NCBI RefSeq assembly: GCF_000768685.1 | Contig: NZ_AVPK01000001.1 | Span: 372,001 to 436,000 of the forward strand | Reading direction: 5' to 3' | DNA length: 64,000 bases | Source of the DNA: Knoellia subterranea KCTC 19937 | Lineage (GTDB): Bacteria > Actinomycetota > Actinomycetes > Actinomycetales > Dermatophilaceae | In this document: piece by piece, positions 46,280 to 55,971 of the stretch | Position numbering within the stretch: the first letter of the stretch is position 1 | Layout of the letters: each line of letters begins with the position of its first letter | Notes under the pieces: model-generated | What the model was told of the DNA's origin: nothing | Seen by the model: only the letters and a program-made list of their open reading frames with translations | Databases searched by the model: none | Program-made: the position numbers and the translations under genes

Positions 46280-48413
46280 CCGTGTTGATCTCGAAGTTCC
46301 GCAAGTAGTCCCTATAGAGCCGCTGCGTCACCACGCCCGACGGGAGTTTGGAGATCACTTGCCGGTACTCGGTATCGGCATCGGTGACGATGAAGGTGTG
46401 CGTCAACGGTTGGTCCGAGTCCGCGCGAGCGTTTACCTCGAGCGCGAAGTCCGACCAGTGCTCCGGCTCGAAGAGGACGCCATACGTGCCCCCATCTGGG
46501 ATCGCCCATCCCTTGTCAGTGTCGATGGCGTCGACACGCGGTCCCTGCGCACCAGCCATCAGCCATAGCAAAGGTGCAACCGCGTGGAACTTGCGGCCCA
46601 ACGACACAAGCCCTGGATCCTCGTATGTCAGCTCGAAGAACTCGATGTTCTCGTCGAGGCCATCTGCCATCGGGAACGCATCGACCGAGTGATAGTCACC
46701 CCGTATCGGCTCACCAAGCGTCGACACGCCGGTGACGGCAGCGGTAAGACGCGGAACGGTGATGTTTTCGCAGATCCCGATGGACTTCCACTCAGCACTG
46801 CCGATGAAGTGGCCAGCAGCCCGCAGGACGCTCGCTTCGTCAGGTGACACCTCGTTGTTGGTCACCATGATGCTTCTCCGGTGTCCGCCGTCCTGATGAT
46901 TGAGCCTCATCACGGCATGGGCGGTCGTACCCGACCCTGCGAAGAAGTCCAGCACCAGGGCGTCGGGCAGGTCGCCTATGAAGAACCGCAGGGCGTCCTC
47001 AACCGCGTACAGGCTCTTCGGGAAGGGAAACTTCCGATCGGGCAAGAGCTTGCCGAGAAGGCGAGACCCGTACTGCGTGGAGTCGTGAGTGGGGATGCGC
47101 CACTGTGTAGTCGGCACACTGATGCGTTCAGTCGAATCTAGGACCGACGTGATGATCGACCCATCGTCCGAGTGACCGAGCACCTCGTACATCCCGCTGG
47201 CGACCTTCTTCCGTTCGCCCTCAGCCAAGTAGTAGACAGGCGTGCGTTCGCCCTTGAACTTCCCCAGTCGAACGAAGCCGCCAGTGATGAGAGTCCGCAG
47301 GCTCGCAGGTTCAAGGCGCCACCTCCCCTCGGTTCCGTTGTCACGGATCGGCCAGATGGCGACACTGCCTTGGGGGGCCTGGAACGAGCTCTTGTCGACG
47401 TCGAGGCTCAACGGCTCGCCCACCTCAACGATGCGAGCACCATCGCTGGTGACGAGGATGGGATAGAACCCATTCGGTCGATCTCGCCGGCTCGGGCTCG
47501 ACCCGGATTTGCGGAGCAGATCCCACCGAATCTCCCCTCGATGGGTGCGCCCCTTCGTGGTAATCCAGTCCGCGGTGAGCGACAGAGGCATCGCTCCCGC
47601 CTCGCCGATCATGACGAAGAAGTAGTACTCATCAGATCGCCCAAACATCCCCACACGGGCGACTGCGGCTGGGTTGATGTTGACGCTGACCATCTGGATC
47701 CGCGCGGAGGGAAATACTTGGGAGATCAGAAGCCCGAGGGTGTGAACCTCCTTCTCATCGATCGTGACAACAAGCACGGAACGACGCGGGTTGAGAAGTC
47801 GACCAGCCAGTTCAAGACGCTTCTGCATGAACGACAGCCACTTCGAATGACGGAAGGGGTCGTTGTCATCTACGTAGTCGTTGTTGTACTTCCAGTCGCG
47901 CGCGCCGGTGTTGTAGGGCGGATCGACATAGATGGCATCCACCTTGCCCTCATACGGGTAGAGCAGGGATTGGAGTGCGTGGAAGTTCTCACCGTTGATG
48001 ACGGCATGGAAGGGCTTGTCACCGCCGTGCTGGAGGCGGCCGGTGGAGCGGAGCCCTGGAAAGATTGGGTCGCCGAACTCTCGTACGGGCACACATCGAT
48101 CGGTCGGCACCTCCCGCTTCACGTCACGATCAGCCTTGTCCTGCAGTCGCGCGGTGCCGTTCACAACGGCATCAACGACCCACACGCCAGTGCGGTCGAT
48201 CTGGGTTCGATCGTGGGTGTCTTCGACCATGACGTGGACCTTGTCGCCGCGGCGAATCCGAGTCTGCTGGTGAAGAAGGATGGACTCGGGCTTGTGCTCG
48301 TTGAAGACGAGCCCGAATTGCCGCTGGTTGGAGAGTTTTCGGAGCTCTTCTTCCAGGGCTGCTCGGAGGGTTGCGTCGGTGATGGAGGCGACGAGGTTGT
48401 CGATGTGTGCCAT
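46272..48413 (-). CDS. Type III-like DNA methyltransferase (Mod)
   Basis: A 713-residue beta-class amino-methyltransferase. The catalytic motif IV DPPYNTGARDWKYNNDYVDD comes before the AdoMet motif I LDFFAGSGTTAHAVMRLN, the order of type III Mod proteins. An N-terminal helical part of about 130 residues and a long C-terminal region, probably for target recognition and Res contact, flank it. It starts 15 bases after res. It modifies adenine or cytosine at an unknown site. Confidence 0.9.
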   Translation of the reverse strand: MAHIDNLVASITDATLRAALEEELRKLSNQRQFGLVFNEHKPESILLHQQTRIRRGDKVHVMVEDTHDRTQIDRTGVWVVDAVVNGTARLQDKADRDVKREVPTDRCVPVREFGDPIFPGLRSTGRLQHGGDKPFHAVINGENFHALQSLLYPYEGKVDAIYVDPPYNTGARDWKYNNDYVDDNDPFRHSKWLSFMQKRLELAGRLLNPRRSVLVVTIDEKEVHTLGLLISQVFPSARIQMVSVNINPAAVARVGMFGRSDEYYFFVMIGEAGAMPLSLTADWITTKGRTHRGEIRWDLLRKSGSSPSRRDRPNGFYPILVTSDGARIVEVGEPLSLDVDKSSFQAPQGSVAIWPIRDNGTEGRWRLEPASLRTLITGGFVRLGKFKGERTPVYYLAEGERKKVASGMYEVLGHSDDGSIITSVLDSTERISVPTTQWRIPTHDSTQYGSRLLGKLLPDRKFPFPKSLYAVEDALRFFIGDLPDALVLDFFAGSGTTAHAVMRLNHQDGGHRRSIMVTNNEVSPDEASVLRAAGHFIGSAEWKSIGICENITVPRLTAAVTGVSTLGEPIRGDYHSVDAFPMADGLDENIEFFELTYEDPGLVSLGRKFHAVAPLLWLMAGAQGPRVDAIDTDKGWAIPDGGTYGVLFEPEHWSDFALEVNARADSDQPLTHTFIVTDADTEYRQVISKLPSGVVTQRLYRDYLRNFEINTVD

Positions 48414-48428
48414 GTGTGCGGGGTGTCC

Positions 48429-51212
48429 TCAGTAGTCCCGGCCGTGCCTGTTGAACAGCTCAGCCGCGTCGTCGCTGTCGGCGCCCTTGTAGGCGACGAT
48501 GGCCTCCCTCACGTCGTCATCGAGGAGGTCCAGCATCCGGTATCGGCCAGAGACCGCGTCAACGACTTGAACGCGGTGGTAGACGTCGGGGTGCTTCTCC
48601 ACATACTCAGCCAGGCCCTTGAGCTTGCCCACAGCGTCCTGCATGAACGCGCCGTGCGGGTCGATAAGGGACGCTCGCAGTTTGCCGCCGACCCGGTGGA
48701 CGAATACGAAGTCGGGGTGCATCCCGTGCCACCCATCCCACTTGTGCCACGGGATGACGACCGCGTTCCGGGGACGGTTGGCGGGGTTGCGATACCAAGC
48801 GATGGCGCCGTGGTCGAGCTCCGTTTGCAGGACATGCTGCTCGCCCTGTTTCAAGTCTGCGCGGTACTTCCCGTGCTCGTCGGCCAGGAGGTGACGATCC
48901 CACTCCAGGCCTCTGCGGTCGCCGTTCGCTCGGGGCGGGATTGTGAGTGTTGTTGGTTCGGGCCGGTCGGATTGGCGGCGGACCCGGTCGAAGTCTTCAC
49001 GGGCCGCTTCGGGGAGTCGGGTGATGGCGGAGTGGTGCTTTTGCAGCCAGTCTGAGACAAGGTTCGACGCCGCTGCTTCGACCCGTCCCGGAAGTTCCGG
49101 ATCCTGTGACAGCGCGATTGCCAGGACCATCACGTCCGTCACGTCATCGTCGGCGGGCACCTTGGACTTCACGTACTCGTCCACGAGACCCTCAGGGAGG
49201 GCTCGTCGGGCTCGACCCATCAGGATGCGTAGTCCCCGGTCGTCAAGGGCGAGCGTGGACCTCTGTTCAACGTCCGCGAGGATCGTGGGCGACCCGTATG
49301 TGACGGCCCGTTCGTACAGGTTCGTGTTCGCCACGGCTGCGAGGCGTTCCTCAAGCCGGCCCTCGGCGTCAAGGTCAGCGCGGAGCGCGTCAATCTCACC
49401 GAGGAGTCGGTGCAGGACCTTCTTCCGGGCGGCTGCGTCGATTGCGTTGGAGCCGTCGTGCTTGTAGGCGAGGAGTGTCGCGAGCCGGAACGCGCGCGAG
49501 ATCGCGGAGCCCGGAGACCTGGACGGGATGGTGTAGGTCGGTAGGCCCTCGATGACGGTGAAGATGTTCTCATCGTCGGTCGCGGAGACTTCCGGTTCCG
49601 GTTCCACCGCTTCTGTTGCGGCTTCCCACAGGTCATCGCCCTCCTGCATCGGCCCCGACGAGCGCGGTCGCGCAGGCGCAGTCTGAGAGTCGCCGTTGAC
49701 GACGGGTGGCGTGGTCCGGTCGGGGCCGAACCACGCAGCCGCTTCCCCGTCCGACTCTCCGGCGATGTCTGCCGCCATCGCGTCCGGCGTTTCCGGTGCT
49801 GGCTGGTCGGGTGCCGGTTCAGGTCGCCGGGGTCGGAAGATCGGGTTCCGGGAGAGGGGGATCTCTTCGGTGATGATCTCGGTTCCACCAGCGATGCCTT
49901 CGTCGCCAGCTTCGAACTGCGCGGCGATCGAGTCCACGGCGTCCGCGTTGAACTTCGGCAGGATGCAGTGGACAGCGTTCAGAGTGATGTCGGATTCGAC
50001 CCGTCGGGCGAGCGGCGTGCGAACCATGCGGCCCATGATTTGGGTGACGAGGTCTTCGTCCTTGGCGACGCGCATCGACACGAGGACCTCAGCACGGGGG
50101 CAGTCCCACCCGGTCGTGATCGCGGTCATGCACAGCACGACGCGCACGTCCTGGCGGTCTTGGACGTCCTCCGGCGGGCACCATTTGATGTCGTGGCTCC
50201 CGGCTTTGGCGGTCGCGTGCGTGCCGAAGACGTGGACGATGTTCGCGGCCGTCAGACCAGGCCACTCGTCCAGGATCGTCCCGACAACCTCGCCCAGACT
50301 CGCTGGCGTGGGCTTGTCCTCGACCTGGACCACGAGTACGGGTCGGACTCGTGGTTCGTCGTTCTCGTCGCAGTACGAATCCCATCGCGCTTCGTAGTCG
50401 CGGACCTTCGCGACGGCGTGACGCACGAGGGTGGACTCCGCAGCGTCAACACCCTTCGTGTGCCCGAGGACGATCTGGTCCTTCAGCAGGCCAGATGTGC
50501 GCACCTGGTCGATGGGAACCCCGTGTGACTTCACAGTCCGCCCACGTTCGTCCATCTGCTCACGGAACCGTTTCGGGGTCGCCGAAATCCCCCACACGAC
50601 TGGGACAGCTGGCCGCCCGGTGCCGGCCCCGCCGATGATCTGCGACACGATCGTGTCGCGCGTGGTTTTCGCGGTGCCCATACCGCGGTGGGCCTCATCG
50701 ATGACGACGACGAACCCGCCGGGCCGTTCCTTCACCGTGTTCGCGATCGTGTCCCACAGCGAGAAGTACCGGCCGTCCACCTTGCCCTTGGACAGGGTCG
50801 CCGTCGACGCGAGCTTCTGGATGTTCAGGAAGTAGACGCGGCCCGCGTCGAAAGTCTGCTGGTCGAAGTCGTTCTCGATTGTCCGGAGCCGGTCGACGGA
50901 CAGGTTCGACGAGGCGGCCATCATCTTGTGCAGGGTCTGCTGGTTCAGTGACGGGTCGTCCGTCACCCACAAGAACGTGGCATCCTCGATCCCCGGCGTC
51001 GTGGGGTCACCATCCAGGGACGCCTCGATCACGGCGGTGGCGATGACCGTCTTTCCCGCCCCGGTCGGAGCTGAGAGGACGACCGCGCCCGTGTCGGTGC
51101 GGTCGAGGTCGTGGGCGGCGGTCATCTGCTGGAGTGCGCGAACAATGACGTTCTTCGCCGTGTCCTGGTAGTCGTACAGGTCGTACCGCACTGGCCGCCT
51201 TCCCCTTCGCAT
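48429..51212 (-). CDS. Type III-like restriction subunit (DEAD/DEAH helicase, Res)
   Basis: A 927-residue SF2 helicase-nuclease. Walker A is SAPTGAGKTV, the DEAH box is VVVIDEAHRGMG, motif III is WGISATPKRF, and motif VI region is QIMGRMVRTPLARR. The C-terminal part has HPDFVFVHRVGGKLRASLIDPHGAF, where the second half of a PD-(D/E)xK nuclease would be; the usual ExK is replaced by IDPHG. The middle contains a Pro/Glu-rich linker (about 455-540). The start may be the ATG at 51212 or GTG at 51191 just before RYDLYDYQ. It is first gene of the res-mod-abi operon. Confidence 0.88.
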   Translation of the reverse strand: MRRGRRPVRYDLYDYQDTAKNVIVRALQQMTAAHDLDRTDTGAVVLSAPTGAGKTVIATAVIEASLDGDPTTPGIEDATFLWVTDDPSLNQQTLHKMMAASSNLSVDRLRTIENDFDQQTFDAGRVYFLNIQKLASTATLSKGKVDGRYFSLWDTIANTVKERPGGFVVVIDEAHRGMGTAKTTRDTIVSQIIGGAGTGRPAVPVVWGISATPKRFREQMDERGRTVKSHGVPIDQVRTSGLLKDQIVLGHTKGVDAAESTLVRHAVAKVRDYEARWDSYCDENDEPRVRPVLVVQVEDKPTPASLGEVVGTILDEWPGLTAANIVHVFGTHATAKAGSHDIKWCPPEDVQDRQDVRVVLCMTAITTGWDCPRAEVLVSMRVAKDEDLVTQIMGRMVRTPLARRVESDITLNAVHCILPKFNADAVDSIAAQFEAGDEGIAGGTEIITEEIPLSRNPIFRPRRPEPAPDQPAPETPDAMAADIAGESDGEAAAWFGPDRTTPPVVNGDSQTAPARPRSSGPMQEGDDLWEAATEAVEPEPEVSATDDENIFTVIEGLPTYTIPSRSPGSAISRAFRLATLLAYKHDGSNAIDAAARKKVLHRLLGEIDALRADLDAEGRLEERLAAVANTNLYERAVTYGSPTILADVEQRSTLALDDRGLRILMGRARRALPEGLVDEYVKSKVPADDDVTDVMVLAIALSQDPELPGRVEAAASNLVSDWLQKHHSAITRLPEAAREDFDRVRRQSDRPEPTTLTIPPRANGDRRGLEWDRHLLADEHGKYRADLKQGEQHVLQTELDHGAIAWYRNPANRPRNAVVIPWHKWDGWHGMHPDFVFVHRVGGKLRASLIDPHGAFMQDAVGKLKGLAEYVEKHPDVYHRVQVVDAVSGRYRMLDLLDDDVREAIVAYKGADSDDAAELFNRHGRDY

Positions 51213-51421
51213 CGTTGGTCTGACCGCGAGGATATCGGCCGCCTCGTGGGGGCGAACGGCTTCCCCTGCGTTCGGTCGTTGCGTGAGTCCTTGAGGTGCT
51301 CGTCGGACCGGGTTCTTGGGCTTCCGCTTTGGTAGGGCAGGCCGATCTGGGCCGTCTAGCCGATCCCGGCGTTTCTAGGTTTGTCTAGTCGGTCTAGAGC
51401 GGTGCCTCAGGTTCACGCAAG

Positions 51422-51916
51422 TCACTGACGGGCAGAGGAGCCGCCGGACGCGCTCGTGGGGTTGTGCTGGACGAGCTTCCTGGGCTTGATGACTGGGGGC
51501 TTGCGGTTGAAGAAGAGGCGGTTCGCGTCCGTGTGAAGCCGAAACAAGGCAACTCGGATGTCGGCGGTGAGCTGCTGGTCGAGAACACGCGAGTCGGAGT
51601 ACATGAGTTGCTTGTTCGCCATGGTGAGGATCCGGTCCAGATCGTTGACGATTCGGGTGGCGTCCCTGGTGCGGATCTCTTTGACCTGGCTGTGCTCGTT
51701 CGCGTGCTTCGGCACGTACGGCACGACCGGTTCATGCTTCGACTTGGCTTTGCCCTTGTTTCGCTGCACGCGTTTGCGATCGCGGTCGATCCAGTTCCGG
51801 CGTTGGCGTCGGTGGAAGTCGCAGCGGGGCGACCTGGTGTCCGGTGTAAGGCCGGGGTCACCGATCGCAGCGCAGTCAATGCAGCGCTTCACCGCGGCGA
51901 CGGCCGCAGCAGTCAT
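51422..51916 (-). CDS. Hypothetical protein with possible zinc knuckle
   Basis: 164 residues, very basic. C12-x2-C15 and C32-x2-H35 could bind zinc, followed by RRQRRNWIDRDRKRVQRNKG and a helical C-terminal half (IVNDLDRILTMANKQLMYSD). I recognise no family. Nucleic-acid binding is plausible from the charge. It is upstream of res on the same strand with 209 bases between. Confidence 0.5.
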   Translation of the reverse strand: MTAAAVAAVKRCIDCAAIGDPGLTPDTRSPRCDFHRRQRRNWIDRDRKRVQRNKGKAKSKHEPVVPYVPKHANEHSQVKEIRTRDATRIVNDLDRILTMANKQLMYSDSRVLDQQLTADIRVALFRLHTDANRLFFNRKPPVIKPRKLVQHNPTSASGGSSARQ

Positions 51917-52479
51917 GGTCGGCTCGTTCCGGTCGCATTCCGGTAGTTCGCGGACACCTGACGTGAGGTCTGCGGTCGCGAACGTCGTTGCTGCACAGCG
52001 AAACCCTCGCCCAAGCGGGTACGTGGCGTCAAGAGGTGGGGACGCAGTCGTGCAGTCGACACCGGTCGGTATCCGCTAGGAGCCCGAGGCTGCCTTGGTC
52101 GACTGGTGGCACGAACTGAAGAGCGGGGCGGACCGGCGTGTCGGACGGACAGGTCGGGGTTGGGACGGGAGCGTCGCAGTCATGAGCCGCCAGCAGCAGA
52201 CACGTATGCACGAACACAGAGGCGTGACCTCTAAACCAGACCTACGGCTGCTGCTGGTCGCTGGGGACTGCGGAGCATTCCGTTGAACTGCAGAGCCGAC
52301 GAGCTCTCTGACGTAGGCCGTTGCGCAGCCCCAGCGGCTCGAACCATCCAAAGGAAGGATCACGAAATGTCAGTCACGGTTCACCGTGCCGGCCAGCAGG
52401 TCCGAGCCGTCTGCCCGTCACCCCTAAAGACCTCTCGGGCCCGAGCCCTCTGTGAGACCGGGGGACGGGCACACCGCTG
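51917..52479. other. Non-coding gap left of the second IS110
   Basis: About 560 bases without a supported gene. Short open frames here lack ribosome sites and family resemblance. The part from roughly 52280 on probably belongs to the IS110 left end, but I could not fix the terminus. Confidence 0.4.
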
Positions 52480-52547
52480 GGGGCTGCTGACTGCCGCGTG
52501 AACTGTCGGGCCGTTGAGCCCTTCTCATAGGTCGCCGCAGCAGCCCC
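52480..52547 (+). ncRNA. Structured leader of second IS110, candidate bridge RNA
   Basis: GGGGCTGCTG (52480-52489) pairs perfectly with CAGCAGCCCC (52538-52547), enclosing a 48-nt internal region. This lies 120 bases ahead of the transposase in a long non-coding leader. IS110-group guide RNAs are encoded there and consist of large stem-loops. Guide sequences were not identified. Confidence 0.4.
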
Positions 52548-52666
52548 TGCCCGGCAACCACGTCACGCACCCACACCTCGGGTGCCGCACCTGTCACGGA
52601 CACGCTTGGGCTCCTACCCCAGCCCGTGACGCCAACCCGGTTATGCGAACAGATTGGAGTACCCAC

Positions 52667-54064
52667 ATGCGGTACGCAGGGATCGACTGGAGTGAGAACA
52701 ACCAGGACTATGCGGTCGTCGATCAGGACGGCGTCCGCGTCAAGCTCGGCAAGTTCAAGGAGACCCCAGATGGTCTCCGCGACTTCGACGCTGAGATGCG
52801 GAAGCACGCCGACCCGGACACGGGCGCTCTGCCCACGGTCGCGATCGAAACCGACAAGGGCTTGACCGTCACGACGTTGAAACAGCTCGGCTACGCCGTG
52901 TACGCGATCAACCCGATGAAGGTCGCCCGGTACCGGGAGCGGTACAGCACCGGGCGGAACAAGAACGACCGCGCGGACGCCACGCTGATCGCGAACGTGG
53001 TTCGCACCGACCCGGATGTCCACCTTCCCATGCCCAGCATCTCGGACGCGGCTCTCGCGTTGAACGTCATGTGCCGCGGACACCAGGACGCCGTTCAGGA
53101 CACCCTCCGCGCCTTGGCGGTCCTGCGGTCGCACCTGCGGCTGTACTGGCCGGCCTTCGCGGCGGAGTTCACCCCATCCCGGCTCATGCGGTCCCCCGAA
53201 TGGCTCACGGTCCTCGACTGGGCCCCGACCCCGACGGCAGCACGGGCGATGACAGCGAAGCGGCTCGCGCTACTGCTCCGTCAGGCGGGCCGGTCCCGCT
53301 ACATCGACCGGGACGTCGCCAAGTACATGCCGTTCTTCAAGACGGACGTCCTGCACCACCCCGCTGATGTCGAAGCCGCGTACGGGGAGGTGACCCGCAG
53401 CTTGGTCGGGACGGCCCGGACCCTGCTCGTGAAGCGGGACACGCTCGAAGTTCAGCTCGTCGCCGCAGTCCGGGAGCACCCGATGTACCCGATCTTCGAG
53501 TCGTGCCCGTCCCTCGGGGATGTGACCGCAGCTCGCCTCCTCGGTGAGATCGGTGACGACCTGACACGGTTCGCCTCCCCGCGCGGGCTGAAGGCGTACG
53601 CCGGGACCGCACCCACCCACCGTCAGTCCGGGAAGTCCGAGATCGTCGTTCGCCGCCAGGTGAAGAACAACCGCCTGAACACGTCCATGTTCATGTGGGC
53701 GCTCGTCGCGATCCGTCGCGGCGGCGGGGCCCGCGTCATGTACGACCGGCGTCGGTCCGCCGGCGACTACCACGCCGCAGCATTGCGGAACCTCGGGAAC
53801 CGCCTCCTCGGCTGCCTGTGGCACTGCATGCGCAACGGCGAACTCTGGGACGAGCAGACGGTCTGGGCCCACTACCAGCTGACCGCGATCCAAGCCGAGG
53901 TCGACACCACCATCCCCGAGGGCGGCGACGAGAACGACACCAGCGCTGAAGCCGCGGCCTTGGTCGCCCCCGACACCATCCCCGACGAAAGCCTCGATGC
54001 CGCGACCGGTACCGACGGCCCCACAGACGTCACGCCCAGGACTGCCGACCATGGACGGCGTTGA
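52667..54064 (+). CDS. IS110-family transposase (second, distinct)
   Basis: A 465-residue DEDD recombinase, unlike the copy at 28.5 kb. RuvC-like motifs are MRYAGIDWSENNQDYAVVD, VAIETDKG and NKNDRADATLIANVV. The Transposase_20 part is FESCPSLGDVTAARLLGEIG with SPRGLKAYAGTAPTHRQSGK. It is longer than usual because of an acidic 65-residue C-terminal extension (TTIPEGGDENDTSAE ...). ATG at 52667 begins at the domain; the upstream open frame is not needed. Confidence 0.92.
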   Translation: MRYAGIDWSENNQDYAVVDQDGVRVKLGKFKETPDGLRDFDAEMRKHADPDTGALPTVAIETDKGLTVTTLKQLGYAVYAINPMKVARYRERYSTGRNKNDRADATLIANVVRTDPDVHLPMPSISDAALALNVMCRGHQDAVQDTLRALAVLRSHLRLYWPAFAAEFTPSRLMRSPEWLTVLDWAPTPTAARAMTAKRLALLLRQAGRSRYIDRDVAKYMPFFKTDVLHHPADVEAAYGEVTRSLVGTARTLLVKRDTLEVQLVAAVREHPMYPIFESCPSLGDVTAARLLGEIGDDLTRFASPRGLKAYAGTAPTHRQSGKSEIVVRRQVKNNRLNTSMFMWALVAIRRGGGARVMYDRRRSAGDYHAAALRNLGNRLLGCLWHCMRNGELWDEQTVWAHYQLTAIQAEVDTTIPEGGDENDTSAEAAALVAPDTIPDESLDAATGTDGPTDVTPRTADHGRR

Positions 54065-54224
54065 CGGCAGCGTGTGAACGTTGCAACTGGGCACCCGGTT
54101 GGGCACCATAGTGTTGACGTACCACCTTGAAGCACCGCTACGGCTTGATTCGATGGTGTAGGAGCCCGAGAGTCCGTGCCTTGAGCACTTGAGGTGCACG
54201 TGGGCGTCACCGCATAACCGGGAA

Positions 54225-54259
54225 GAGGAGCCTCGACCACGCAGGGGTCGAGGCTCCTC
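54225..54259. terminator. Perfect 14-bp hairpin
   Basis: GAGGAGCCTCGACC pairs with its exact complement around a 7-nt loop, between IS110 and the next gene. It probably ends transcription from the IS. There is no T-run. The rest of the 254-base gap shows no gene. Confidence 0.6.
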
Positions 54260-54317
54260 GCATGCCCGGACCCATCGAAGGCCGCTGCTGTCGCCGCGCT
54301 CGTCTACCGTTCGTCTC

Positions 54318-55361
54318 ATGGACCAGGAAGACCGCGACGACCAGGCCGACCGGCCCGCAGAGCCCAAGCCCGTCGTGCGCGACTTCCACTTCACCTCCGC
54401 CCAAGTGGCAGGCATCGCACAACTGCAGTCGCAGGCGTTTCGGTCTGTCCTTCGGGGCATCGACCTCAACGTCCATTCCCGCATCGTTGAGTCCTACAAG
54501 AACATCGTGCTTCCCTCGACCTCGGCGCTCGCGGCCGCCCAAGCAGCAGCGCAGGCGAGTTGGCGGTTGGCCATCCCGGATCTGAAGATCCTGGGGGACG
54601 CGTACGCGTTCACGCCTCGTCTCGATCCGAAGATCTTCTCCGGGCTCTCATCCGCGATGGAGTCGCTGTACGAGAACGTTCTCGGTAGCCACCTCCAAGA
54701 CCTCGCGGCACGCCTCCACGACATCTCACGGGCCCTCTACCCCTCCAACCTGCGCGGGATCACGGATCTCAAGTACGAGAACGTCCTAGCCGTTCTGGAC
54801 GACGGCATCCCCCTCTTCATCGTGCCGAGCCAAGCGACCGCCGAGCGCCTCATCGCCGCAACCGACATCCAGGCACGGCGACAGATCATCGGGCAAAGGT
54901 TCGACTCAATCGTTGCCGACTGCGACAAGGCGCTGGACACGGTGACCAACTCCGACCTTGTCTACGAGGTGTCGGCAGTCCGTCAAGCCATCACCGTGAT
55001 CCGGTCGGGGCACTTCGACGCAGGGCAAGCCCTCGCAGCTACCGTCATGGACTCGCTCATGTGGCGCTGGGGCGACAAGAACAAAGACGACTACAAGGTT
55101 GTCACCCGCAAACAGCGACCGCGCCGCGGCCAGACACCGCGCGACATTGATGACCTTGTCCCGTGGATCTACATGGTCATGGCCCCGGTCTACATCGCGC
55201 ACTCCACGTTCCACCCTGCCGGTGGGGATCCGATCCCTCGTGTGTTCAACCGCCACGCAAGCCTGCACCGCATCTCCTACCGCCAGTACAGCAAGCGGAA
55301 CTGCGCGATCGCGCTCATGATGGCGACCAGTCTCCTCGCGTTCATGGACCGATACGAATAG
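54318..55361 (+). CDS. Protein with C-terminal HEPN-like motif, function unknown
   Basis: 347 residues, soluble and helical. The C-terminal quarter ends PIPRVFNRHASLHRISYRQYSKRNCAIALMMATSLLAFMDRYE. NRH-x3-H next to a final long helix is the R-x4-H arrangement found at the end of many HEPN-type proteins. The start (MDQEDRDD) is acidic. No named family was recognised. It is the second such protein type at the island edge, near the excisionase-like gene. Confidence 0.6.
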   Translation: MDQEDRDDQADRPAEPKPVVRDFHFTSAQVAGIAQLQSQAFRSVLRGIDLNVHSRIVESYKNIVLPSTSALAAAQAAAQASWRLAIPDLKILGDAYAFTPRLDPKIFSGLSSAMESLYENVLGSHLQDLAARLHDISRALYPSNLRGITDLKYENVLAVLDDGIPLFIVPSQATAERLIAATDIQARRQIIGQRFDSIVADCDKALDTVTNSDLVYEVSAVRQAITVIRSGHFDAGQALAATVMDSLMWRWGDKNKDDYKVVTRKQRPRRGQTPRDIDDLVPWIYMVMAPVYIAHSTFHPAGGDPIPRVFNRHASLHRISYRQYSKRNCAIALMMATSLLAFMDRYE

Positions 55362-55452
55362 TCGATCGGCGGCCTGCCCGCACACGGTCACAACAGTTAC
55401 GGACGCGCCCGCGGTTCGGGCGTGCACGGACGGTCCGGGTACGGTGCCGCTC

Positions 55453-55971
55453 ATGGCTGAGCGCGGGCAGGCATGGGCGCAAGAACGCCGAGAAGGCGCC
55501 GGCACCGGAGCCATAGCGAGGCGTGAAGGCGTAACCCACCAATGGGTGTCCCGGCTCACGAAGCCCTACGGGCCCTTCGCCCGCCCGAGCGCACCGCAAC
55601 CCGACGCCATCGCCGCGTGGGTGAAGGATCGACGCGCCGGGCGATCCGCCGCGTGGGTCGCGAAGTACTACGGCGTGCCGCTGCAGCGGGTGAGCGACAG
55701 CACACGAGAGTTTGGTCCGTTCAGAGTGCGGTTGAAGATCAATGGCTTCGTGACGGTCTCGGAGGCCGCCGACCACCTTGCGATCCCAGTGCCCACGCTG
55801 TGCAGATGGATAACACGCGAATACATGCCCGCACCGCAACGCCGCAACGGCAGACGCGTCTGGGCGGAGAGCGCCTTCAATGACTGGCTCGCCAACGCCG
55901 AACTGGAAACCTGTCCCCAGTGTGGCGCGATGACTCGGGACCGCGTACGGCACACAGCTGCCAGCCATTGA
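55453..55971 (+). CDS. Helix-turn-helix protein with excisionase-like domain
   Basis: About 172 residues. It has two DNA-binding parts: an N-terminal homeodomain-like repeat (GAIARREGVTHQWVSRLTKPYG; AAWVAKYYGVPLQRVSDSTR), and a central MerR/excisionase type (FVTVSEAADHLAIPVPTLCRWITREYMPAPQRRNGRRVW). A CPQCG half-knuckle closes the protein. Its place 120 bases from the right island boundary suits a recombination directionality factor or island regulator. GTG 55444 is an alternative start. Confidence 0.65.
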   Translation: MAERGQAWAQERREGAGTGAIARREGVTHQWVSRLTKPYGPFARPSAPQPDAIAAWVKDRRAGRSAAWVAKYYGVPLQRVSDSTREFGPFRVRLKINGFVTVSEAADHLAIPVPTLCRWITREYMPAPQRRNGRRVWAESAFNDWLANAELETCPQCGAMTRDRVRHTAASH

